Source: Rickettsiales bacterium (lineage in GTDB: Bacteria; Pseudomonadota; Alphaproteobacteria; Rickettsiales; UBA1997). Taken from it: 6,498 bases of DNA. Both the position numbers and the translations under genes were made by a program. The stretch is from the NCBI GenBank assembly GCA_947455365.1, contig CANGNU010000057.1, positions 1 through 6,498 on the forward strand. Direction: 5' to 3'. Position 1 is the stretch's first letter; each line of letters starts with the position of its first letter. This document shows, piece after piece, positions 1-5,715 of the stretch. Below the pieces are notes generated by a model that searched no databases, was not told where the DNA came from, and worked only from the letters and a program-made list of their open reading frames with translations.

Positions 1-351
1 GCCACTGCCAAGGCCAATTATTAAATCGTAATTTGTGGAGGATAATTTTTCTTCGCGCTCTAATTTTTTCTGTTCTAGGTTCTGCTGTTTTAAGCTTGAA
101 GGTAATTTGTGTAAAAATTTTTCTATCTTGCGTAAATTTTTTTCATCAGGCTGCGCGTCTTTTAAAATCAAGCTTCCAGCCATTTCATCTAAAAAATCAT
201 CAGCAAAAAATTGCGCGCAATTTTGCCAAATTTTTTCATCAGAAATGAAGCAAATTTTCTTTCGTGAAAAACCCAGCGCAGAAATTATCTCAACTGCCTT
301 GCAAGCAAGATTTTTCTCAATTCTAACATTAACTTTGGGCAAAAAAATCAT
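1..351 (-). CDS. N-terminal fragment of a glycerol-1-phosphate dehydrogenase/AraM-like protein (partial, runs off left edge)
   Basis: Reading the minus strand from ATG at 351 gives 117 residues without a stop to the window edge. The start has AAGG eight bases upstream, one of only two Shine-Dalgarno-like leaders here. What is visible fits the NAD-binding half of the dehydroquinate synthase/iron-containing dehydrogenase fold. There is a strand-helix opening (VNVRIEKNLACKAVEII, residues 7-23), a strand KKICFISDE (about 29-37), then ILKDAQPDEKNLRKIEKFL around residues 64-82, which resembles the 'P-x-ADE' segment of the family. The fragment ends in YDLIIGLGSG (108-117). GSG rather than GGG at the dinucleotide-binding loop is typical of the sn-glycerol-1-phosphate dehydrogenase/AraM branch rather than AroB, GldA or Fe-dependent alcohol dehydrogenases. 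The metal-binding C-terminal domain lies outside the window, so function is inference. It is divergent from secG, with an 81-bp gap. Confidence 0.6.
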   Translation of the reverse strand, partial: MIFLPKVNVRIEKNLACKAVEIISALGFSRKKICFISDEKIWQNCAQFFADDFLDEMAGSLILKDAQPDEKNLRKIEKFLHKLPSSLKQQNLEQKKLEREEKLSSTNYDLIIGLGSG

Positions 352-432
352 GCAATTTACCTTGAAAAATAAGTTTATTTGCTTAGAAAAGAGGCTTACA
401 AAAATTTTCAATCTCTTTAAAAAATCCAAACA

Positions 433-765
433 ATGGAAAAATTTCAATTATTCTTGCTTATTTTGCAAGTGGTCATTGCTGTGGTAATGATAATTCTCGT
501 ATTGCTACAAAAATCGGACGGTGACTCGCTAAGCGGCATTGGTGGCGGTTCGGGCGGCATGAATGCTGTAATTTCTAGCAAAGCTTCCGCTAACATTTTA
601 AGTAAAGCCACCATGATTTTAATTGCGGTTTTCATGTTCAACTGCTTGGTTTTGGCGGCAATTTCTAATCGCGCTAAAAAACAAACTGCCGCTGAACTTG
701 ACCAAATTATTCAACAACAAGAACAAACTAAAGACGCTGCTACAAAGGCTCCGTTGGTTAATTAA
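433..765 (+). CDS. secG: Protein-export membrane protein SecG
   Basis: Small integral membrane subunit of the SecYEG translocon, which assists SecA-driven export of preproteins across the inner membrane. At 110 residues it has the usual SecG build: a first membrane helix at about residues 4-25, and a conserved cytoplasmic loop beginning LLQKSDGDSLSG and continuing into a glycine-rich stretch (24-42, GIGGGSGG). A second membrane helix follows at about 57-77 and then a hydrophilic, glutamine-rich tail (80-110). The ATG at 433 puts the first helix directly at the N-terminus as expected. No Shine-Dalgarno motif precedes it; the leader is A-rich. gcvT follows after only 12 bases, so the two are probably cotranscribed. 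In many alphaproteobacteria secG sits near tpiA or pyrG, so glycine-cleavage genes as neighbours are less usual. I found no near-consensus promoter in the 352-432 gap. Confidence 0.93.
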   Translation: MEKFQLFLLILQVVIAVVMIILVLLQKSDGDSLSGIGGGSGGMNAVISSKASANILSKATMILIAVFMFNCLVLAAISNRAKKQTAAELDQIIQQQEQTKDAATKAPLVN

Positions 766-777
766 TAAAAATTTCCC

Positions 778-1878
778 ATGACAAAAATTACGGCATTAAA
801 CGAAACACATAAATCGCAAGGCGGCAAGATGGTTGAATTTGCTGGCTACGACATGCCAGTGCAATACGCTGATGGCGTGCTAAAAGAGCATGAATGGGTG
901 CGCGGCGGCAATGTTGGAATCTTCGATGTTTCGCATATGGGCCAATTTTTTATGGAAGGCGAGGGTGTGGCGCAATTTTTATCGCACATTACCCCAACCG
1001 ATTTCACTCTCAGCACAGAAGCGCTGGCTAAATACACCGTGCTTACCAATGAAAATGGCGGAGTCGTCGATGACTTAATCATCACCAAAATTTCTGACAC
1101 AAAATTTTTCATCGTATTAAACGCTGGCTGCAAAGAAAAAGACGAAGCGTGGATTCGCAAACATTTGCCAGCAACCCTTAAATTTACCGAGTTAAAAGAT
1201 CGCTCGCTCATTGCCATTCAAGGCGAAAAGGCCGAAGAAGTTTTGCAAAAATTTGTTGCAGATGCCAACTTGGCTGAATTAGTTTACATGCATACCAAAA
1301 CTTTCCATTTTAAAAATGGTGAAGAAGTTTACATTGGACGCACTGGTTACACTGGTGAAGACGGTTTTGAAGTTAGCATTAAAAGCTCTGCCGTTACAAA
1401 ATTTTGGCTAGATTTATCAGCTGATCAAGCTGTGAAACCAATTGGTTTGGGCGCTCGCGACTCTCTGCGTTTAGAAATGGGCTACCCACTTTATGGCCAC
1501 GATCTTGACGACACAACCTCGCCAGTTGAGGCTGCTATTGGTTGGGTGGTTAGCAAATCAAATACTAATTTTATTGGTTCTGCGCGAATTTTAGAAGAAA
1601 AAATGAACGGCGTTTCGCGCAAAAGAATGGGCGTTAAATTGCTTGATCGCGGCATTGCGCGCGAAGGCACCGTCATTAAAAAAGATGGCAAAGTGATTGG
1701 CGTGCTTTCTAGCGGCGGCTTCTCGCCAAATCTCAAAGTTTCCATCGGCCAAGGCTATTTCGAATCATCAGTAAAAAATGGTGATGAAGTTGTGGCAATT
1801 GTGCGCGACCGTGAAATTCCGGCAGTAATTGCTTCTCCAACATTTGTTGCGGCAAGAACCAAGGCGATTAAAAAATAA
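778..1878 (+). CDS. gcvT: Glycine cleavage system T protein (aminomethyltransferase)
   Basis: T protein of the glycine cleavage system. It takes the aminomethyl group carried on lipoylated GcvH, releases ammonia and transfers the one-carbon unit to tetrahydrofolate, giving 5,10-methylenetetrahydrofolate. The 366-residue length is normal for the family. Recognisable segments, in order: FAGYDMPVQY (21-30), DVSHMGQ (50-56), NENGGVVDDL (91-100, containing the conserved aspartate region of the folate site), RTGYTGEDGFE (188-198), GARDSLRLE (225-233) and GHDLDDTTSPVEA (240-252). The C-terminal barrel contains a typical SGGFSPNLKVSIGQGY segment (312-327). No catalytic segment appears missing, so the protein should be functional. 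The ATG at 778 lies 12 bases after secG and lacks a Shine-Dalgarno motif, suggesting an operon and possibly translational coupling. gcvH follows after a 69-bp gap that contains a phased repeat. Confidence 0.97.
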   Translation: MTKITALNETHKSQGGKMVEFAGYDMPVQYADGVLKEHEWVRGGNVGIFDVSHMGQFFMEGEGVAQFLSHITPTDFTLSTEALAKYTVLTNENGGVVDDLIITKISDTKFFIVLNAGCKEKDEAWIRKHLPATLKFTELKDRSLIAIQGEKAEEVLQKFVADANLAELVYMHTKTFHFKNGEEVYIGRTGYTGEDGFEVSIKSSAVTKFWLDLSADQAVKPIGLGARDSLRLEMGYPLYGHDLDDTTSPVEAAIGWVVSKSNTNFIGSARILEEKMNGVSRKRMGVKLLDRGIAREGTVIKKDGKVIGVLSSGGFSPNLKVSIGQGYFESSVKNGDEVVAIVRDREIPAVIASPTFVAARTKAIKK

Positions 1879-1892
1879 GCGAAAGTAATATC

Positions 1893-1932
1893 ATTTACTA
1901 ACTCTTACTAACATTTACTAACCATTACTAAC
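1893..1932 (+). repeat. Four tandem 10-bp units, NN-TTACTAAC, in the gcvT-gcvH gap
   Basis: The octamer TTACTAAC occurs at 1895-1902, 1905-1912, 1915-1922 and 1925-1932. All four copies are identical and separated by two variable bases (AT, TC, AT and CA precede them). The period is exactly 10 bp, close to one helical turn, so all copies face the same side of DNA. The array ends one base before the gcvH Shine-Dalgarno. It could be a binding array for a regulator, an unstructured mRNA spacer/translation enhancer, or simple slippage-derived repeat; the sequence alone does not decide. Confidence 0.9.
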
Positions 1933-1933
1933 T

Positions 1934-1938
1934 AGGAG
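1934..1938 (+). promoter_or_regulatory. Strong Shine-Dalgarno (AGGAG) of gcvH
   Basis: AGGAG lies nine bases before the ATG at 1948. It is the clearest ribosome-binding site in the window; secG, gcvT, pth and typA have only A/T-rich leaders. It fixes the gcvH start and suggests gcvH is translated independently of gcvT, perhaps at a higher level, which would fit its role as a carrier protein. Confidence 0.85.
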
Positions 1939-1947
1939 AAACGAAAC

Positions 1948-2313
1948 ATGAAATTTACAAAAGACCATGAATGGGTAAAAATTGAAAATGGTGTTGCAAC
2001 AATTGGCATCACTGACTACGCCGCTGACGCGCTTGGTGAATTAGTTTATGTTGAGCTTCCAAAGGTTGGCAATACTTACGCTAAAGGCGATGCTTTTGCG
2101 GTTGTTGAATCTTCAAAATCAGCCTCCGATGTTTATATTCCTGCATCGGGCGAAGTTGTTGAAATTAACCAAGCGCTAACTGCTGCGCCAGAATTGGTCA
2201 ACAATTCTTCTTTTAAAGATGGTTGGATTGCTAAAGTTAAACTTAGCAATGAAGCCGATCTAGCTGACTCTATGGATGAAGCTGCTTACAAAAAATATCT
2301 TGCTGAAAAATAG
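1948..2313 (+). CDS. gcvH: Glycine cleavage system H protein (lipoyl carrier)
   Basis: H protein of the glycine cleavage system. Its lipoyl arm shuttles the aminomethyl intermediate from the P protein to GcvT and is reoxidised by the L protein (dihydrolipoamide dehydrogenase). The 121-residue protein begins FTKDHEWVKIENGVATIGIT, a classic H-protein opening, followed by DALGELVYVELPKVG (27-41). The lipoylated lysine is K57 within VVESSKSASDVYIP (52-65); the family usually has ESVK here, so serine replaces valine just before the lysine. PASGEVVEIN (65-74) and DGWIAKVK (91-98) complete the hammerhead fold. It sits 69 bp after gcvT and is the last gene before a strong terminator. gcvP, often next, is absent here, so the P protein must be encoded elsewhere if the system works. 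Confidence 0.97.
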   Translation: MKFTKDHEWVKIENGVATIGITDYAADALGELVYVELPKVGNTYAKGDAFAVVESSKSASDVYIPASGEVVEINQALTAAPELVNNSSFKDGWIAKVKLSNEADLADSMDEAAYKKYLAEK

Positions 2314-2351
2314 TTGTATAAAGCAAGCAATTTGCGCCATCTGGGCAATAA

Positions 2352-2388
2352 AAAAGCCCGATTCTTTTTATAAGAGTCGGGCTTTTTA
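2352..2388. terminator. Bidirectional intrinsic terminator between gcvH and the secreted cysteine-rich gene
   Basis: An 11-bp stem pairs 2357-2367 (GCCCGATTCTT) with 2373-2383 (AAGAGTCGGGC), with one G-U pair and a TTTAT loop. It is flanked by five A on the left (2352-2356) and five T on the right (2384-2388), which extend the pairing. With A- and T-tracts on both sides it can stop transcripts from gcvH on the plus strand and from the convergent gene ending at 2407 on the minus strand. Confidence 0.93.
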
Positions 2389-2406
2389 TTTGCAGAAAAC
2401 TATATT

Positions 2407-2946
2407 TTATTTTTTAGCAGTTTCAATTTTATTTCCCTTCTCGTCAATTCTTTCGCATTCACCGTTGGTAATGTATGCGTCAAGCCCTACCATGGTAATT
2501 TCTTTGAAGCGACTATCGCCCAAAACACGAATGAAAATTCCGGTAGAATCCGTCATTTGTCCGTTAATGAAAACGCCAGTTTGATCAAATGTAGCGGGCA
2601 AATAGCGGCAGTTATGATCTTTACAAATTGCGATAGTTTTGCTTTTTTTGTCCAAAATCATGCAAGTATTGTCGAGCGTTTTAATTTTTGGACATTCGCG
2701 TTTCGAGCAAACGAATGATGTTTTAGGGTAACATTTTACGCGTTCCCAATCTCTTGCTGCTTCAAAATAACGATTGGCTTCGGCAAAAATGCGTTCAAAG
2801 TCAAAAGTTTTGACATCTTTGACATCTTTCGCCACCAATTCATCACCGGGTTTTTTTGCAGAAGTTGCACTTTTTTCGGCAGCAAAAGCAAGTGGAGAAG
2901 CGGCTAAAAACAAGGCTATGGCGCCCATTAGAAATTTTCTTTTCAT
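2407..2946 (-). CDS. Secreted cysteine-rich protein of unknown function
   Basis: I do not recognise a named family. The 179-residue product starts with a clear Sec signal peptide: a basic MKRK, a hydrophobic core at residues 5-18, and a probable cut after AFA at residue 22. The mature protein is therefore likely periplasmic or exported. A charged linker (about 24-47, with a KDVKDVK duplication coded by two tandem copies of a 9-bp unit) precedes a domain with seven cysteines at 72, 80, 85, 95, 108, 113 and 164, suggesting disulfides. The core layout, a cysteine cluster, then ICKDHNCRYLPATFDQTGVFIN, then a closing NGECE, resembles small uncharacterised secreted proteins I associate with alphaproteobacteria, but this is recollection, not a search. 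It lies 44 bp downstream of pth on the same strand, so cotranscription is likely. No Shine-Dalgarno is seen; the leader has two ATTAAT copies 10 bp apart (2951-2966). Confidence 0.85.
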   Translation of the reverse strand: MKRKFLMGAIALFLAASPLAFAAEKSATSAKKPGDELVAKDVKDVKTFDFERIFAEANRYFEAARDWERVKCYPKTSFVCSKRECPKIKTLDNTCMILDKKSKTIAICKDHNCRYLPATFDQTGVFINGQMTDSTGIFIRVLGDSRFKEITMVGLDAYITNGECERIDEKGNKIETAKK

Positions 2947-2990
2947 AATAATTAATTTTGATTAATGCAATTCTCTACAACAATTCTGCT

Positions 2991-3545
2991 TTATTTAAAA
3001 AATGCAAGATTGTTTTTTGTTGATGAAATAATTTCGCTTAAATTTTCCAAGATTTTTTGTTTAATTTCGTCAACTTGTAAAAATTCTTCGCGTGAAAATT
3101 TTGACAGAACAAAATCGGCAACTTCAAATTCTTTATTCTCTGGACGACCTACGCCCAAGCGCACGCGCCAGTAATCTTTACCAATAACGGAATCGATAGA
3201 TTTTAAGCCATTGTGGCCAGCATTGCCGCCACCAATCTTCATTTTAATTGCGCCAAGTGGCAAATCAATTTCATCGTGAAAAACAATAACATTTTGTGGG
3301 GGAATTTTGTAGAACTGCACCGCTTCAAGCACAGCAACGCCAGAATTATTCATGTAAGTTTGCGGCTTGAGCGCAATAATTTTTTCGCCAGCAATTTCGC
3401 CCGAAAAAACTTCGCTAGAAAATTTCTTGCCAATTACAGTCAAGCGGTAATCAGCAGTAATTTGATCAATTAACATGAAGCCAAAATTATGGCGAGTTTT
3501 CTCATATTCTTTACCAAAATTTCCCAGACCAACCAAGAGATACAT
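2991..3545 (-). CDS. pth: Peptidyl-tRNA hydrolase
   Basis: Cytoplasmic esterase that frees tRNA from peptidyl-tRNAs dropped by stalled ribosomes; normally essential. The 184-residue protein is complete and of usual length. It opens with YLLVGLGNFGKEYEKTRHNFGF (2-23), giving the substrate-contacting N9 and the catalytic H19. QTYMNNSG (62-69) carries N66, FHDEIDLPLG (89-98) carries D91, and GGNAGHNGLKSI (107-118) carries N112. These match the N10/H20/N68/D93/N114 set of the E. coli enzyme. RVRLGVGRP (127-135) and DFVLSKF (144-150) are further family signatures. The ATG at 3545 puts the core at its normal N-terminal position; no Shine-Dalgarno is evident. pth often follows the L25/Ctc ribosomal protein gene, but here it starts right after a divergent region shared with typA. 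It probably leads a two-gene transcript with the secreted cysteine-rich gene downstream. Confidence 0.97.
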   Translation of the reverse strand: MYLLVGLGNFGKEYEKTRHNFGFMLIDQITADYRLTVIGKKFSSEVFSGEIAGEKIIALKPQTYMNNSGVAVLEAVQFYKIPPQNVIVFHDEIDLPLGAIKMKIGGGNAGHNGLKSIDSVIGKDYWRVRLGVGRPENKEFEVADFVLSKFSREEFLQVDEIKQKILENLSEIISSTKNNLAFFK

Positions 3546-3591
3546 AAATTTATTTTTAATTTTGAACAGTAATAGTCAGCATCACACAGAT

Positions 3592-3619
3592 AATTTACAT
3601 TTTTTGCAAGATGTAAATT
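3592..3619. promoter_or_regulatory. Perfect 9-bp inverted repeat, candidate operator in the pth-typA divergent region
   Basis: AATTTACAT at 3592-3600 is matched by its exact reverse complement ATGTAAATT at 3611-3619, separated by 10 bases. Arm centres are 19 bp apart, roughly two helical turns, as expected for a dimeric DNA-binding protein. The right arm overlaps the first two bases of the -35 box of the typA promoter, so occupancy could block or modulate typA and perhaps also pth. A cruciform or RNA hairpin is an alternative, but there is no T-tract that would make it a terminator. Confidence 0.6.
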
Positions 3620-3645
3620 GACACTTAGAATAAAGCCCTTACAAT
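3618..3645 (+). promoter_or_regulatory. Near-consensus sigma-70 promoter for typA
   Basis: A perfect -35 hexamer TTGACA (3618-3623) is followed after 16 bases by TACAAT (3640-3645), one base from the TATAAT consensus. Transcription would begin around 3652, leaving a leader of nearly 40 bases before the typA ATG at 3690. It is the best promoter-like pair I found in the window. Confidence 0.7.
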
Positions 3646-3689
3646 GCGCCGCCCACTTATTTTAGGGCCTTAACTTTTTGTTTAATAAA

Positions 3690-5534
3690 ATGACAGATAT
3701 CAGAAATATTGCAATCATTGCACACGTTGACCATGGCAAAACAACCTTAATTGACGCCATGTTGGCGCAAAGCGGCACTTTTCGTGCTAACCAACAAGTA
3801 GAAACTCGCGTTATGGATAGCAACGCGCTAGAAAAAGAACGCGGTATCACAATTCTTGCAAAATGCACTTCAATTACTTGGCAAGACCACAAAATTAATG
3901 TAATTGACACCCCAGGCCACGCCGATTTTGGCGGCGAAGTTGAGCGCGTACTTTCAATGGCCGATAGCTGCTTATTGTTGGTTGACTCTGCCGAAGGCCC
4001 TATGCCCCAAACTAAATTCGTGCTGTCAAAAGCCTTGGCTCTAGGCCTTAAGCCAATTGTCATCATCAATAAAATTGATCGCCAAGACGCGCGCGCCGAT
4101 GAAGTTCTTAACGAAATTTTCGATTTATTCGTTTCATTAAATGCTAGTGAACAACAACTCGACTTCCCAGTGCTTTACGCTGTAGGCCGTGACGGCTGGT
4201 GCGTTGCCGATATGGACAAAGACGAACGCAAAGATTTATCGCCACTTTTCAACTTAATTTTGAAGCATGTTGCTCCGCCACAGTTTGATGTAAACGCCCC
4301 ATTTTCAATGCTTGCGACGCTTCTAGAATATAGTCCATATTTTGGTCGAATGCTAACAGGCCGCATCATGTCTGGCACGGCGCGCAGTTTGATGAATTTC
4401 AAAGCCATGAATTTGGCTGGTCAATTGGTTGAGCAGGGCCGTCTTACCAAGCTGCACACCTTCCGCGGTGTTGATAAAATTGCCGTTGATGAAGCGGTTG
4501 CAGGTGACATTGTTTCAATTGCCGGCCTAGAAAAAGCCTCAGTTGCTGACACAATCTGCGACATTTCTGTTTCTACGCCAATTAAATCGACGCCAATCAA
4601 TCCGCCAACAATGGCCATCACCATTGGCGTGAACGATTCTCCGCTTGCAGGCCAAGAAGGCAGCAAAGTTACTTCACGCATGATTCGCGACCGCTTATTT
4701 GCTGAAGCCGAAACCAATGTGGCCATCAAAGTAAAAGAATCTGAATCAAAAGACGCCTACGAGGTTGGTGGTCGCGGCGAATTACAGCTTGGTGTCTTAA
4801 TCGAAAACATGAGAAGAGAAGGCTTTGAGCTTTCAGTGTCGCGCCCTCGCGTTTTGTTCAAAAAAGGTCCAAATGATTCAATTCTTGAGCCAGTTGAAGA
4901 AGTTGTTGTCGATGTTGATGATGCTTTCAGCGGTGTCGTAGTTGAAAAACTTTCTTCGCGCAAAGGCGAAATGATTGAAATGAAGCCATCTGGTGGCGGA
5001 AAAACTCGTTTAGTTTTTTATGTTCCTTCGCGCGGATTAATTGGCTACCAAAGTGAATTTTTGACTGATACCAAAGGTACTGGCGTTCTAAACCGCTTGT
5101 TCCACGCTTACATTCCATATAAAGGCGAATATGCTGATCGCAAAAACGGTGCGCTAATTTCTAATGACGCTGGCGAATCAGTTGCCTACGCATTGTGGAA
5201 TTTGCAAGATCGCGGCGTTATTTTTATCAAGCCACAGCAAAAAGTTTACATGGGCATGATTATCGGTGAAAATGCTAAATCGGGCGATTTAGAAGTGAAT
5301 GTATTGCGCGGCAAACAGCTGACTAACATTCGCGCGGCAGGTGCCGATGAAGCAATTCGTCTAATTCCGCCTCGTTTAATGATTCTTGAAGAAATGATCA
5401 CTTACATTTCTGATGATGAATTGGTTGAAGTTACGCCAAAATCACTTCGTCTGCGCAAGAAATTTTTGGATAGCAACAGCCGCAAGCGTATGTCGAAATC
5501 TGCAGCAAGATTTGACTTTGTGCAAGAAGAATAG
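3690..5534 (+). CDS. typA: Translational GTPase TypA/BipA
   Basis: Ribosome-associated GTPase of the EF-G/LepA superfamily, linked to ribosome assembly and to stress and cold adaptation. I start it at the ATG at 3690 (614 residues); an in-frame TTG at 3678 would add four residues, but MTDIRNIAIIAHVDHGKTT is the usual family N-terminus. The GTP-binding motifs are visible: AHVDHGKTT (11-19), RGIT (51-54) in switch I, DTPGH (73-77) and NKID (127-130). The G5 region reads YAVGRDGW (163-170), where most members have an SA-type motif. Domain II follows (about 203-282). An EF-G-like domain contains GRGELQLGVLIENMRREG (361-378), and the TypA-specific C-terminal part contains SGGGKTRLVFYVPSRGLIGY (434-453), GTGVLNRLFHAY (463-474) and GKQLTNIRAAG (541-551). 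The length is normal. It is transcribed alone from the promoter at 3618-3645, and no Shine-Dalgarno is seen. Confidence 0.97.
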   Translation: MTDIRNIAIIAHVDHGKTTLIDAMLAQSGTFRANQQVETRVMDSNALEKERGITILAKCTSITWQDHKINVIDTPGHADFGGEVERVLSMADSCLLLVDSAEGPMPQTKFVLSKALALGLKPIVIINKIDRQDARADEVLNEIFDLFVSLNASEQQLDFPVLYAVGRDGWCVADMDKDERKDLSPLFNLILKHVAPPQFDVNAPFSMLATLLEYSPYFGRMLTGRIMSGTARSLMNFKAMNLAGQLVEQGRLTKLHTFRGVDKIAVDEAVAGDIVSIAGLEKASVADTICDISVSTPIKSTPINPPTMAITIGVNDSPLAGQEGSKVTSRMIRDRLFAEAETNVAIKVKESESKDAYEVGGRGELQLGVLIENMRREGFELSVSRPRVLFKKGPNDSILEPVEEVVVDVDDAFSGVVVEKLSSRKGEMIEMKPSGGGKTRLVFYVPSRGLIGYQSEFLTDTKGTGVLNRLFHAYIPYKGEYADRKNGALISNDAGESVAYALWNLQDRGVIFIKPQQKVYMGMIIGENAKSGDLEVNVLRGKQLTNIRAAGADEAIRLIPPRLMILEEMITYISDDELVEVTPKSLRLRKKFLDSNSRKRMSKSAARFDFVQEE

Positions 5535-5558
5535 ACTTTTTCTATTAACAACTGCTCA

Positions 5559-5603
5559 CTTGTCATCCTCTCAAGAGCTTGTCATTCTCGCGCAAGCGGG
5601 GAT
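5559..5603 (+). repeat. Degenerate short palindromic intergenic repeat downstream of typA
   Basis: CTTGTCATCCTC (5559-5570) recurs as CTTGTCATTCTC (5578-5589) 19 bases later with one mismatch. The second copy continues into a hairpin: 5584-5591 pairs with 5596-5603 over 8 bp (two G-U pairs) around a GCAA loop, giving the pattern GTCATTCTCGCGCAAGCGGGGATC. This resembles the short GTCAT-CCCGC-GAAA-GCGGG-GATC type palindromes dispersed between genes in many proteobacteria; that link is from general knowledge. The first copy looks like a shortened remnant. It lies between the typA stop and its terminator, so it would be in the typA mRNA tail. Confidence 0.55.
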
Positions 5604-5638
5604 CTACTTTTTGAAGAAATGGTATAAGTTTTAACAAT

Positions 5639-5679
5639 AAAAAACTCCCCCAATATTGTTTTATTGGGGGAGTTTTTTT
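5639..5679. terminator. Bidirectional intrinsic terminator between typA and guaB
   Basis: An 11-bp perfect stem pairs 5645-5655 (CTCCCCCAATA) with 5662-5672 (TATTGGGGGAG) around a 6-base loop. Six A before the stem (5639-5644) and seven T after it (5673-5679) extend the pairing and supply a U-tract in either direction. It lies about 105 bases after the typA stop and 36 bases after the guaB stop, so it can terminate both convergent genes. Confidence 0.95.
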
Positions 5680-5715
5680 ATGCAATTTTTAAGAAAAATT
5701 TTGAGGTAAATTATC

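Noticed and set aside
352..432. Divergent promoters between the AraM-like gene and secG (TTGAAA hexamers at 362-367 plus and 411-406 minus)
   Set aside because: Neither has an acceptable -10 hexamer at 16-18 bp spacing, so I could not support a promoter call.
35..487. A 150-codon plus-strand reading frame at the left end
   Set aside because: Its translation is low-complexity (F/K/S-rich), resembles no family and overlaps the secG start. The opposite strand carries a coherent dehydrogenase-like protein.
1895..1932. TACTAAC matches the yeast intron branch-point consensus, hinting at splicing or eukaryotic origin
   Set aside because: All the genes here are bacterial, uninterrupted and densely packed, and both flanking genes are intact. 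The match is coincidental.
2951..2966. ATTAAT-TTTG-ATTAAT as an operator for the secreted cysteine-rich gene
   Set aside because: ATTAAT is itself palindromic and common in AT-rich DNA, so the arrangement is weak evidence for a binding site.
3678..3689. TTG at 3678 as the typA start
   Set aside because: It adds four residues (start codon plus FNK) not typical of TypA N-termini. The ATG at 3690 gives the family-standard beginning.
5413..5634. 73-codon plus-strand reading frame overlapping the typA end and the downstream repeat
   Set aside because: It lies in another frame of typA, and its tail is simply the palindromic repeat read through; it has no independent start signal or recognisable product.
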